A stretch of 64,000 nucleotides of DNA from an uncultured Clostridia bacterium (GTDB taxonomy: Bacteria > Bacillota > Clostridia > Christensenellales > Aristaeellaceae): NCBI GenBank assembly GCA_934647235.1, contig CAKUFG010000006.1, forward strand, positions 38,599 to 102,598. The letters run 5' to 3'. Positions 7,640 to 15,273 of the stretch are shown in pieces. Position numbers and translations under genes: made by a program. How positions within the stretch are numbered: the first letter of the stretch is position 1; each line of letters starts with the position of its first letter. Under the pieces are notes generated by a model. It made no database searches. It was not told where the DNA came from and worked only from the letters and a program-made list of their open reading frames with translations.

Positions 7640-8956
7640 ATGAAGAAACTCGTAGCCATGCTTCTGTGCCTTGCGATGCTGCTGTCCCTGACAGCCTTCG
7701 CCGCCGCCGAGGAAAAGACCACCGTTGTCTTCTGGTATTCGCTGGAGGGCACCAACGCCGAGTGCATCAAGCAGATCGTGGAGGACTTCAACAAATCTCA
7801 GGATAAGATCTTCGTGGACGCGCAGTATCAGGGCGCCTACGATGACGCCATCAACAAGCTCAAGGCCGCCGGCATGGGCCAGCTGCCCTGCGACATCGTG
7901 CATTCCTATGAGATCGGCACCCGCTTCATCATCGACAGCGGCTGGATCGTGCCCGTGCAGGAATACATCGACAAGGATAACTGGGACACCAGCGCCATCG
8001 AGCCCAACCTTCTGGCCTACTACACCGTGGACGGCAAGATCAACTCCATGCCCTTCAACTGCTCCACGCCCCTGATGTATTACAACAAGACCGCCTTCGA
8101 CGAGGCCGGCATCACCGAAATCCCCACCACCGTGGACGGCATCCTGGAAATCGCCGATAAGCTGACCGTCAAGAACCCCGACGGCAGCATCAAGCGCTAC
8201 GGCTTCATCTTCTCCAACTACGGCTGGTTCTTCGAGCAGTGGGTTGGCAAGATGGGCAGAGAATATGTCAACAACGGCAACGGCCGCACCAGCTACGCCA
8301 CCAAGGTGATGTTCGGTGAAAACGGCGCGGCGCTGGATATCTTCAACATGTGGAAGAAGATCTCCGAGTCCAAGGCCACCTATTATGTGGAGCGCGGCGG
8401 CACCAGCGCGGCCCGCGCGGCCTTCGTTGCCGGCGACGCGGCGATCTTCCTGGCCTCCACCGCCAACCTGGCGGGCGTGCTGGCCAACGTGGGCACCAAC
8501 TTTGAAGTGGGCACCGCTTACTTCCCCTATGTAAACGCGGACGATAAGGGCGGCGTTTCCACCGGCGGCGGCACCCTGTGGATGATCAAGAGCGGCAACG
8601 AAGCCAAGGAAGCCGCGGCGTTTGAGTTCATCAAGTTCTGCGTCAACCCCGAAAACCAGGCCAAGTGGAACGCCATGACCGGCTACTTCCCCATCAACGT
8701 CCATGCGCAGGAAACCGATACCTTCAAGGCTAACATCGAAAAGTATCCCCAGTTCCAGACCGCGCTGGATCAGCTGCATGACTCCGCTCCCGAGTACGTC
8801 GGCTCCCTGCTGAGCGTGTTCCCCGAGGTGCGCCAGTACGTTGAGGACGTAACCGAGAAGGTTTGCCAGGGCACCCTGACCCCCGAAGCCGCCGTGGAAG
8901 AGCTGGTGAAGCTGGCCAACGACGCGATCGAAACCTATAACCTGGTCAACTATTGA
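7640..8956 (+). CDS. UgpB-like extracellular solute-binding protein
   Basis: A 438-residue secreted binding protein, third gene of the UgpA-UgpE-like operon. Residues 1-23 are a signal peptide ending AFAAA before Glu, without a lipobox Cys. Several stretches read like E. coli UgpB: VFWYSLEG near the mature N-terminus, PFNCSTPLMYYNKTAF, GGGTLWMIKSG, and TGYFPINV near the C-terminus. UgpB binds sn-glycerol 3-phosphate and glycerophosphodiesters, and a glycerophosphodiesterase gene lies at 426-1166, which supports that substrate. The start follows GGGAGGA. A related sugar cannot be excluded. Confidence 0.87.
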   Translation: MKKLVAMLLCLAMLLSLTAFAAAEEKTTVVFWYSLEGTNAECIKQIVEDFNKSQDKIFVDAQYQGAYDDAINKLKAAGMGQLPCDIVHSYEIGTRFIIDSGWIVPVQEYIDKDNWDTSAIEPNLLAYYTVDGKINSMPFNCSTPLMYYNKTAFDEAGITEIPTTVDGILEIADKLTVKNPDGSIKRYGFIFSNYGWFFEQWVGKMGREYVNNGNGRTSYATKVMFGENGAALDIFNMWKKISESKATYYVERGGTSAARAAFVAGDAAIFLASTANLAGVLANVGTNFEVGTAYFPYVNADDKGGVSTGGGTLWMIKSGNEAKEAAAFEFIKFCVNPENQAKWNAMTGYFPINVHAQETDTFKANIEKYPQFQTALDQLHDSAPEYVGSLLSVFPEVRQYVEDVTEKVCQGTLTPEAAVEELVKLANDAIETYNLVNY

Positions 8957-8998
8957 TTACCGCTTATCAGGCTGCGGCCGGCATAAGCATAACGCAAG

Positions 8999-9024
8999 CG
9001 CCCTCCCTTCGGGGAGGGCGTTTT
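8999..9024 (+). terminator. Rho-independent terminator of the Ugp-like operon
   Basis: Perfect nine-base arms CGCCCTCCC and GGGAGGGCG enclose a TTCG tetraloop and are followed by TTTT. It lies 42 bases after the stop codon of the binding-protein gene. Confidence 0.9.
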
Positions 9025-9081
9025 GCTGCCTGAACCGATCGATGTACAATCGCAGAATAACATAATTTACAATTGCAGCGC

Positions 9082-9110
9082 TTGCTAAAATTGGAGAATG
9101 GTGGTATTAT
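9082..9110 (+). promoter_or_regulatory. Sigma-A promoter of the SH3-domain protein gene
   Basis: TTGCTA (9082-9087) and TATTAT (9105-9110) are 17 bases apart, about 60 bases upstream of the start codon at 9169, in a locally AT-rich stretch. Confidence 0.6.
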
Positions 9111-9168
9111 ATATTACGGAAGTGTTGCAATTCTGTTTCGATTTTAATTGCGATTGGAGGTTCACGTT

Positions 9169-10233
9169 ATGAAGCGTTGTAAGCTTTTGGCTCTTCTCAT
9201 CTTGGTTTGTCTACTGATGTTGCCTGTATTTGCCACTGCTGATACACAGCAGGAGTTTGAATTGCGTTGCAATAAAAAGACAACTACTGGTGCGCCAGTA
9301 TACAATAGTATCAATTATGACCATGTGCAGACCGATTATATTCCTGCCGGTACTTACGTACAAGTTACCAGCTCTATTTCAGGTAGCGATTGGCGATATT
9401 TTACATACATGGTAAATGGAGTTAAGAAAAAAGGATGGTCACAGGTCAAACTAATCGATTGTTTCTCCGTTATCCGAAAATCAGATGGCTTTGCTTACAA
9501 CATTCATGAGAATGATCCGGACTACGAGGCTAAGATTAAAGAAGGTGTGCTCGAATTTGATATAACGAAATATAGTGATGAACGAGCCTATTATCGCTAC
9601 CGTGCTGGTGCTGGTCCCGAGCCTGAGCGCAAAGACGGCAGTAATGCAGCGAAATCGCAGACCACTTCTCAGCCTGACACGCAGGCGAGTGAGGGCGGTA
9701 CGTCCGTTGGCATTGTGGAGCTGGGACGCACGTCTTCCAAGATTCAGTATCAGGGCAAAACGGTCAGCGTGTTAACCTCCGACCTGACGTTCAGCGAAAA
9801 CGTGCCTGAAAACAAGAAGCTGGCCACCATCTACGCTCCGCGCACCGGCAAGGCTTCGCTGCGTCAGACAGCCTCATCCAAGGGCACACTGCTGAAAAAC
9901 TGCAAGGCAGGCACCATTGTATCCGTGCTGGCCATCGGCAATGGCTATACCCGCATCAATTATAAAGGCACGGTGGGATATATCAAAACTGCGTGCTTGA
10001 AATTCTACGGCGATAGTGAAAGCAACGCCCAGGGCGTTCTCAGCTACAAAGGCAACACGGGCGGCGGAACTACCGTCAATGTGCGCAACACGCCCAAGGG
10101 CGACAGCGCCAAGGTGGCCGAGTGGCGCACCGGCACGGAGGTGACCATCCTGTCCCATGAAAACGGCTGGTATGAGATCGAAGCCAACGGCATGCATGGG
10201 TATGTAATGGAGAAGTTTGTGACTGAAAAGTAA
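9169..10233 (+). CDS. Secreted protein with C-terminal bacterial SH3 domains
   Basis: A 354-residue exported protein. ATG 9169 is preceded by TTGGAGG; it begins with a signal peptide (KRCKLLALLILVCLLMLPVF, ending ATA before Asp). The first 140 residues match no family I know. A Ser/Thr/Gln-rich spacer follows (about 160-185), then a segment with an SH3b-like repeat (YAPRTGKASLRQTASSKGTL, then GTIVSVLAIGNGYTRINYKG) and a second one (VNVRNTPKGDSAKVAEW, then GTEVTILSHENGWYEI). Such domains usually bind peptidoglycan or cell-surface ligands. The N-terminal half is visibly AT-richer than the C-terminal half, as if two pieces of different origin were joined. The function is unknown. Confidence 0.8.
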   Translation: MKRCKLLALLILVCLLMLPVFATADTQQEFELRCNKKTTTGAPVYNSINYDHVQTDYIPAGTYVQVTSSISGSDWRYFTYMVNGVKKKGWSQVKLIDCFSVIRKSDGFAYNIHENDPDYEAKIKEGVLEFDITKYSDERAYYRYRAGAGPEPERKDGSNAAKSQTTSQPDTQASEGGTSVGIVELGRTSSKIQYQGKTVSVLTSDLTFSENVPENKKLATIYAPRTGKASLRQTASSKGTLLKNCKAGTIVSVLAIGNGYTRINYKGTVGYIKTACLKFYGDSESNAQGVLSYKGNTGGGTTVNVRNTPKGDSAKVAEWRTGTEVTILSHENGWYEIEANGMHGYVMEKFVTEK

Positions 10234-10255
10234 AAAACAAGAGAACGATATAGAA

Positions 10256-10651
10256 AAACTGCATCCGCTGGAAAACCAGCCGGATGCAGTTTCAGCCTGT
10301 CAAAAAGCCTCGTTAGAGTTCCTGGGATGCATGAAGGGGCCGCAGCCCCTTCATTTGTACGCCCCGCGCTACTGCCTTACGGCAAGCGCGGGTTTCGGGC
10401 GGCGATTTGTAAAATCGCCTGCCCTCAGCCGCCTTTGGCGGCGCTATTAATCCGCAGCGGCGGCGTGTACGGCGCGAGGAGCAGCCGTCAGGCTGCTTCC
10501 TATGTCATTTTCTGCCCGTGAGCCTTCGGCTCACAAGAAAATGACGTGCCCGATGAAAGCCTGCTTTAGCTGACTTTCATCGGCAGGCTGTCGAAAAGTT
10601 TTTTCGACAGCCTGAAACCGCATCCGCTGGAAAACCAGCCGGATGCAGTTT
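10256..10651. repeat. Mosaic palindromic repeat (type A) between duplicated hairpins
   Basis: Two near-identical 37-base hairpins (10256-10292 and 10615-10651; arms around GCATCCGCTGG and CCAGCCGGATGC) flank about 320 bases built from short palindromes. In order these are an AAGGGGC/GCCCCTT stem, the CCGCGCT/AGCGCGG segment, an ATTTGTAAAAT stem, a GCCGCC stem, GCAGCC/GGCTGC, a GTCATTTTCT stem, a GATGAAAG/CTTTCATC stem, and a long stem CAGGCTGTCGAAAA/TTTTCGACAGCCTG (10584-10613). The inner part recurs inverted at 63424-63740, and a fragment recurs at 40430-40520. No protein is encoded. The first hairpin may also end transcription of the SH3 gene. Confidence 0.8.
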
Positions 10652-10667
10652 GCTTCTGGAAGTGCAT

Positions 10668-11093
10668 TTACTGCTGCCAGGTGGATACGTCGTCGTAGGG
10701 ATAGGTCACGGTGCTTCCATTGCGCAGGCGCACCACCACGTCGTAGCCCTCGCTGGACCAGCCGATGGAGTTTACCTCGTCGGAGGCAAAGCTGCGCCCG
10801 CAGGAGAAGATCGGATCGCTGGTTTCGCTGTTGGCAAAGTATATCTCAAAGCTCTGGTAGGTCTTTTCACCAAACCGAGTGGTGGTGAGCTTCAGGTAAA
10901 ACGGCCCGCGCTGCAGGGCGGAGCTGACGTTGGCGCTGCCGGTATCGGCGGTGCTTGTCCCCTGCTGCGCTGTATCGGCGGGCTTGCTGGCCGTATTGCC
11001 CGCTATGTGCCGCAATATCAGCAGCATTGCCGCCGCCAGAATGCACACAACGACCACGATCAGCCAGTGAATGATGGTTTTACGCCGGATCAA
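10668..11093 (-). CDS. Hypothetical single-pass membrane protein
   Basis: A 141-residue protein I do not recognise. Residues about 8-28 form one membrane segment after a basic start (IRRKT), giving a short cytoplasmic tail and an exported domain. Residues about 30-58 are a Thr/Ser/Ala-rich linker. The rest is a small domain with alternating beta-strand pattern (PFYLKLTTTRFGEKTYQSF, then GYDVVVRLRNGSTVTYPYDD). The start is TTG, chosen because GGGGAGGT lies just upstream and the membrane segment begins right after. It stands alone, ending near a repeat element and divergent from the peptidase gene. Confidence 0.7.
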   Translation of the reverse strand: MIRRKTIIHWLIVVVVCILAAAMLLILRHIAGNTASKPADTAQQGTSTADTGSANVSSALQRGPFYLKLTTTRFGEKTYQSFEIYFANSETSDPIFSCGRSFASDEVNSIGWSSEGYDVVVRLRNGSTVTYPYDDVSTWQQ

Positions 11094-11235
11094 GCGCGCA
11101 CCTCCCCTTTTTCCAAGGCATGGCTTTTGCCTGTATTATACCCCAAATCCGCCTGCGCGGCAAGGGGCGACGGCCAGCTTTACAATTTCTTTCCATTGTG
11201 ATAGACTACCACCATAAACGCAAGGAGGTACTTGT

Positions 11236-12273
11236 ATGGAGCGGGAATACGCGCTGTACGCTGTGGAACAGACGCAGCAGCTTTTGGCCATTGACAGCCC
11301 CTCGGGCTTTACCGCTGCCGCCGCGCAGTGGGTTCTGAATGCTTTTTCCAATTTGGGCTATTCCGCGCATATCACCCGAAAGGGCGGCGTGCTGGTTGAT
11401 CTGGGCGGGCAGGATGCGCAGGACGCGCTGCTGCTGGAGGCCCATGCCGATACCCTGGGCGCAATGGTGGCTGAAATCAAGGGCAGCGGCCGCCTGCGTG
11501 TGACCAATCTGGGCGGCATGCGCGCCGAAAACGGCGAAACCGAAAACGTGCGCGTATATACCCGCGCCGGCAAGGTGATCGAGGGCACGCTGCAGCTGTG
11601 CAATGCGTCCATCCATGTGAACACCGAATACGGCGATACCAAGCGCACCTTCAACACCACCGAGGTGGTGCTGGATGAGGATGTAAAATCCGCCCAGGAT
11701 ACGCGCGGGCTGGGCATTGAGGTGGGCGATATCGTCTGCTTTGAACCCCGCACCCGCGTGACGGCCTCCGGTTATATCAAGAGCCGCTTCCTGGATGACA
11801 AGCTGTCGGTGGGCATCCTGCTGGGCCTGGCCAAATATATGAAGGATCATCATCTGACCCCCGCGCGCCGCGTATACGCCCATGTGACGGTTTATGAGGA
11901 AGTGGGCCACGGCGGCTCGGCCTCCGTGCCCGAGGGCGTGACCGAAGCCATCAGCGTGGATATGGGCTGCGTGGGCGACGGCCTGCAATGCACCGAGCGC
12001 CAGGTATCCATCTGCGCCAAGGATTCGGGCGGCCCCTACAGCTATGAGGTGGTAGGCAAACTGATCGACGCGGCCAGGCGCGAGGGCGCGGACTACGCGG
12101 TGGACGTGTATCCCGCCTACGGCTCGGATGTGGAAGCCACCCTGCGCGCGGGCAACGATATCCGCCATGGGCTGATTGGTGCGGGCGTATATGCCAGCCA
12201 CGGCTATGAGCGCAGCCATGTGGACGGCGTGCTCAACTCCCTCAAGGTGCTCAAGGGCTACCTGAACCTGTGA
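11236..12273 (+). CDS. M42 family metallopeptidase (glutamyl aminopeptidase/FrvX-like)
   Basis: A 345-residue cytoplasmic aminopeptidase that trims N-terminal residues from peptides. The two-metal site of the M42 family is visible: His70 and Asp72 in EAHADT, Asp187/Asp188 in SRFLDDKLS, Glu221-Glu222 in VYEEVGHGG, Asp242 in SVDMGC and His322 in YASHGYERSH. Length is normal for the family. GCAAGGAGG precedes the start. The following Nudix gene begins 13 bases after the stop and the LD-carboxypeptidase gene overlaps that one, so the three are likely one operon. Confidence 0.92.
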   Translation: MEREYALYAVEQTQQLLAIDSPSGFTAAAAQWVLNAFSNLGYSAHITRKGGVLVDLGGQDAQDALLLEAHADTLGAMVAEIKGSGRLRVTNLGGMRAENGETENVRVYTRAGKVIEGTLQLCNASIHVNTEYGDTKRTFNTTEVVLDEDVKSAQDTRGLGIEVGDIVCFEPRTRVTASGYIKSRFLDDKLSVGILLGLAKYMKDHHLTPARRVYAHVTVYEEVGHGGSASVPEGVTEAISVDMGCVGDGLQCTERQVSICAKDSGGPYSYEVVGKLIDAARREGADYAVDVYPAYGSDVEATLRAGNDIRHGLIGAGVYASHGYERSHVDGVLNSLKVLKGYLNL

Positions 12274-12286
12274 AAGGCGGAAAAGT

Positions 12287-12799
12287 ATGGAACTTTGGGA
12301 CGCCTATGACGTGCGGGGCAACAGCCTGGGGCACACGCTGATCCGCGGGGAGGAGATCCCCGCGGGCGAATACCACCTGGTGGCGGATATTCTGGTGCGC
12401 CACGCGGACGGCAGCTTTCTGCTGACCCAGCGCGATTTGAAGAAGCCCGCCTTTCCCGGCTGCTGGGAGCTGAGCGCGGGCGGCAGCGTGCTGGCCGGTG
12501 AAACCGCGCTGAGCGGCGCAATGCGCGAGCTGCGTGAGGAGACCGGCATCCAGGCCGACGCGCTGGCCCCGGCCTTTGAAATCACCTGGCCCGGCAGGCA
12601 CGCCATCTATCACGGCTATGTGTGCCGCTATGCGGGCGATAAGGAGGCTGTCACCCTCCAGCCCGGCGAAACCGTGGCCTATCGCTGGCTGACGCTGCCG
12701 GAGCTGCTGGCCTTTATGAACGATCCTGCCTTTGTGGCCACCAGCCGCGAGCGCTGGGGCGTTTACCTCAATACCCTCAAGGAGGCGGAGCTGAAATGA
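12287..12799 (+). CDS. Nudix hydrolase
   Basis: A 170-residue Nudix protein. The complete Nudix box runs from Gly65 to Ile88, including GETALSGAMRELREETGI with the metal-binding REXXEE core. The N-terminus (ELWDAYDVRGNSLGHTLIRG) resembles the YfcD/IDI-like subgroup that often acts on nucleoside diphosphate derivatives or isoprenyl diphosphates; the actual substrate is not evident. It is the middle gene of a three-gene run and its stop overlaps the next start (ATGA at 12796-12799). Confidence 0.88.
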   Translation: MELWDAYDVRGNSLGHTLIRGEEIPAGEYHLVADILVRHADGSFLLTQRDLKKPAFPGCWELSAGGSVLAGETALSGAMRELREETGIQADALAPAFEITWPGRHAIYHGYVCRYAGDKEAVTLQPGETVAYRWLTLPELLAFMNDPAFVATSRERWGVYLNTLKEAELK

Positions 12800-13683
12800 T
12801 TGCGCCCATCCTGCAGCCCGGCGGTACAATCGGCATTTGTTCCCCCAGCCATGTGGCCAGCTTAGAAAAATATCAGCCCATCCTTTATCAGCTGCGCCGG
12901 CGCGGCTTTCAGGTAATCGAGGCCGAGCACCTGTACAGCAGCACCGATACCTATCTGGCCACGCCCCAGGAGCGGGCGGACGATCTGAACCAGCTGATTC
13001 ACGATCCTGCCGTGCAGCTCATTTTGTTTGGCGGCGGCGAGGGCGGCAACGAAGTGCTGCCGATGATCGATTATGATTATCTGCGCGCCCACCCCAAGCG
13101 CCTGTGCAGCTACAGCGACGGCACGTTTGTGCTCAGCGCCGTATGGTCGCGCACCGGCGTCACCACCTATTACGGCATGGCTCCCGGCGCATTTGCCGAT
13201 CTGCGCGAGTATGACTATGCCAACTTTGTGCAGCACCTGATGGGCAATGCCGACGCGCATCAGCCCAACACTCCCTGGCAGCCGCTGACGGGCGGTCGCG
13301 CGCAGGGCGTGCTGATGGGCGGCTATCTGCGCAATGTGGCGCTGATGCTGGGCGGCGATTATCTGCAATACGACCGCCGGCAGAAATACGTGCTGTTTTT
13401 GGAGGATCACGAGAAGTTCGGCGACCGGGCGTATTTCAGCGCCATGCTCACCCATATCGAGCAAAGCGGCGTGATGGACTGCGTGTCGGGTCTGCTGGTG
13501 GGGCATTATTCTGAAACGGCGTACCCCGAGCTGCTTGCCCGCCTGACGCGCCTGGGCCAGCGCTGGGGCATTCCTGTGGTTTACTGCGACGATTTCGGCC
13601 ATGGCCGCAGCCACGCTATCCTGGATATCGGCAGAAGGGTGGAGCTGAACGCCGATCAGGGAACGATGACCTATCTGGATTGA
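12796..13683 (+). CDS. S66 family LD-carboxypeptidase/MccF-like peptidase
   Basis: A 295-residue member of family S66, which removes the terminal D-Ala from cell-wall tetrapeptides or cleaves acyl-adenylate peptides (MccF). The nucleophile is Ser107 in CSYSDGTF, the acidic triad member is Glu203 in LEDHEKF, and the His is in GHGRSHAILDIG (269 or 273). The N-terminal GGTIGICSPS segment is also typical. It starts within the stop codon of the Nudix gene, so translation is probably coupled. No signal peptide is present, favouring a cytoplasmic recycling or detoxifying role. Confidence 0.88.
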   Translation: MIAPILQPGGTIGICSPSHVASLEKYQPILYQLRRRGFQVIEAEHLYSSTDTYLATPQERADDLNQLIHDPAVQLILFGGGEGGNEVLPMIDYDYLRAHPKRLCSYSDGTFVLSAVWSRTGVTTYYGMAPGAFADLREYDYANFVQHLMGNADAHQPNTPWQPLTGGRAQGVLMGGYLRNVALMLGGDYLQYDRRQKYVLFLEDHEKFGDRAYFSAMLTHIEQSGVMDCVSGLLVGHYSETAYPELLARLTRLGQRWGIPVVYCDDFGHGRSHAILDIGRRVELNADQGTMTYLD

Positions 13684-13698
13684 CGGGCCTGTTTGTAT

Positions 13699-13738
13699 CG
13701 CGCCGTGCGCGCAAGAAACATATTGCGCTGCACGGCGC
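13699..13738. promoter_or_regulatory. Inverted repeat overlapping the -35 region of the next gene
   Basis: Perfect ten-base arms CGCGCCGTGC (13699-13708) and GCACGGCGCG (13729-13738) are separated by 20 bases. The second arm directly follows a candidate -35 element TTGCGC (13723-13728), which precedes TATAAT at 13747-13752 with an 18-base spacer. It may be a weak terminator for the upstream operon or a regulator site for the binding-protein gene; there is no good T run. Confidence 0.45.
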
Positions 13739-13785
13739 GATTGTTGTATAATAATAGGACGATCACGAAGGAGGTATCCCCCTTG

Positions 13786-15273
13786 ATGAAGCGTTTGATT
13801 TGCCTGCTGCTTGCGCTGCTGCTGCCCTGCACCGCGCTGGCAGAATATTCCATGGCCGGATACGATCCGGAAAACGTATACCGAAACTGGGAATCCAACC
13901 TCTTTTTTAAGCGAATGGAAGATAAAACCGGCGTAAAATTCACCTATCGCCAGTATGGCAAGGAGGATGAATGGACGGCTGCCAAGGCGGCCATGACCGC
14001 CGGGAGCGACGAGCTGCCGGACGTGCTGTTCAAGGCGCGCCTGTCGCCCGACGAGTGCATGGATATGCTGGATCGCGGCGTGCTGGTGGATCTGAAGCCC
14101 TATCTGGAGCAGGATTGTCCCAACCTGTACGCCATCCTGCAGGCGCATCCCGAGTACTGGGACGCCATCACCCTGCCCGACGGCCGCATCGCCGCCCTGC
14201 CTGCCATCTCCGAGCAGCCTATGCAGAACAGCGTGTGGCTGAACAAATCCTGGCTGGACACGCTGAAGCTGTCCATGCCCACCACGATTGACGAGCTGAC
14301 GGACGTGCTGCGCGCCTTCCGGGATCAGGATCCCAACCGCAACGGCAAAAAGGACGAGATCCCGCTGGCCTTTATCGGCTCCTTCGATCTGAAATTTCTG
14401 GGTCATGCCTTTGGCCTCATCGCGAACGATTATAACATCCGCGCGGTGGACGGCCAGGTAGAATTTGTGCCGCTGAATGAGAATTTCCGCCCCTTCATCG
14501 AATGGCTGCGCCTGCTCTACACCGAAGGGCTGATCGACAAGGATGGCTTTGCCACCTCCGATACCCTGCGTCAGGTGACGGACAGCAACAAGACCAACAT
14601 ATACGGCGGGGTCATCACCACCATGACCACCACCTTCCTGCCCGCCGCCTGGTCCTCGCAGTACGCCGTAATGCCTCCCCTGGCCTATAACGGCGAAGCT
14701 GTGTACCGCGACTTTGCCGGCGCGGTGACAACCGGCACCTTCGCCATCACCACGCACTGCGCGGATGTGCATGCCCTGCTGCAATGGGCGGATCAGTTCT
14801 ACACCGAGGAAGTGCATATTCTGGCCAGCGCGGGCGAGGAGAATACCGACTATATCGTCGATCCCGACGGCTCCTGGCGCATGACCGAGTCGGCCAAGAA
14901 CAACACCTACTTAACCAGCGAAACGCTGATTACCTCCGGTACGGCCGTGCCCGGCCTGTCCTCCGACGCTTTCCAGCGCCGCTACAGCGATTCCACCGTG
15001 CGCTATATCTCCGAGCAGCTGGACGTGGTAAACGCAAGTGCGCAGCGGCCCTTCCCGTATTACTCGCTCACCAGGGCGCAGCAGGAGGAAATCGCCCCGC
15101 TGCAGGCCGCCATCGGCCGTCTGGTGGACGAGTCCATCGCCCGCTGGGTGCTGGGCGAGGTCGAAATCACCGATGCATCCTTCGCGCAGTTTGAGCAGGA
15201 TCTGAACGATGCAGGCCTGCCCGCGTTTATGGCTTTCTGGCAAAAGATTCTGGATGGGGGAAACAGCAAATGA
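13786..15273 (+). CDS. Extracellular solute-binding protein (orphan, linked to galK)
   Basis: A 495-residue secreted binding protein of the LipO/YtcQ group. ATG 13786 follows GAAGGAGGT; a signal peptide (KRLICLLLALLLPCTALA before Glu) covers residues 1-19. Its single Cys at 15 is not in a lipobox. Around residue 185 is DQDPNRNGKKDEIPLAF, an EF-hand-like calcium loop common in this group. No permease or ATPase gene is adjacent. Its stop codon overlaps the galactokinase start (ATGATGA at 15270-15276), so the two proteins are probably made together, which suggests a galactose-containing ligand. The permeases would have to come from elsewhere. Confidence 0.87.
   Translation: MKRLICLLLALLLPCTALAEYSMAGYDPENVYRNWESNLFFKRMEDKTGVKFTYRQYGKEDEWTAAKAAMTAGSDELPDVLFKARLSPDECMDMLDRGVLVDLKPYLEQDCPNLYAILQAHPEYWDAITLPDGRIAALPAISEQPMQNSVWLNKSWLDTLKLSMPTTIDELTDVLRAFRDQDPNRNGKKDEIPLAFIGSFDLKFLGHAFGLIANDYNIRAVDGQVEFVPLNENFRPFIEWLRLLYTEGLIDKDGFATSDTLRQVTDSNKTNIYGGVITTMTTTFLPAAWSSQYAVMPPLAYNGEAVYRDFAGAVTTGTFAITTHCADVHALLQWADQFYTEEVHILASAGEENTDYIVDPDGSWRMTESAKNNTYLTSETLITSGTAVPGLSSDAFQRRYSDSTVRYISEQLDVVNASAQRPFPYYSLTRAQQEEIAPLQAAIGRLVDESIARWVLGEVEITDASFAQFEQDLNDAGLPAFMAFWQKILDGGNSK

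Noticed and set aside
6728..8779. A 683-residue open frame on the minus strand
   Set aside because: It lies antisense to the UgpE- and UgpB-like genes, has no family resemblance and a composition typical of GC-rich shadow frames.
10327..10521. A 64-residue open frame in the type A element
   Set aside because: The inverted copy at 63.4 kb does not preserve the frame; no ribosome site.
13783..13785. TTG as start of the orphan binding protein
   Set aside because: The adjacent ATG 13786 has equal spacing to GAAGGAGGT and is the stronger start.
12862..14817. A 651-residue minus-strand open frame
   Set aside because: Antisense shadow of the S66 peptidase and binding-protein genes; no ribosome site or recognised domain.
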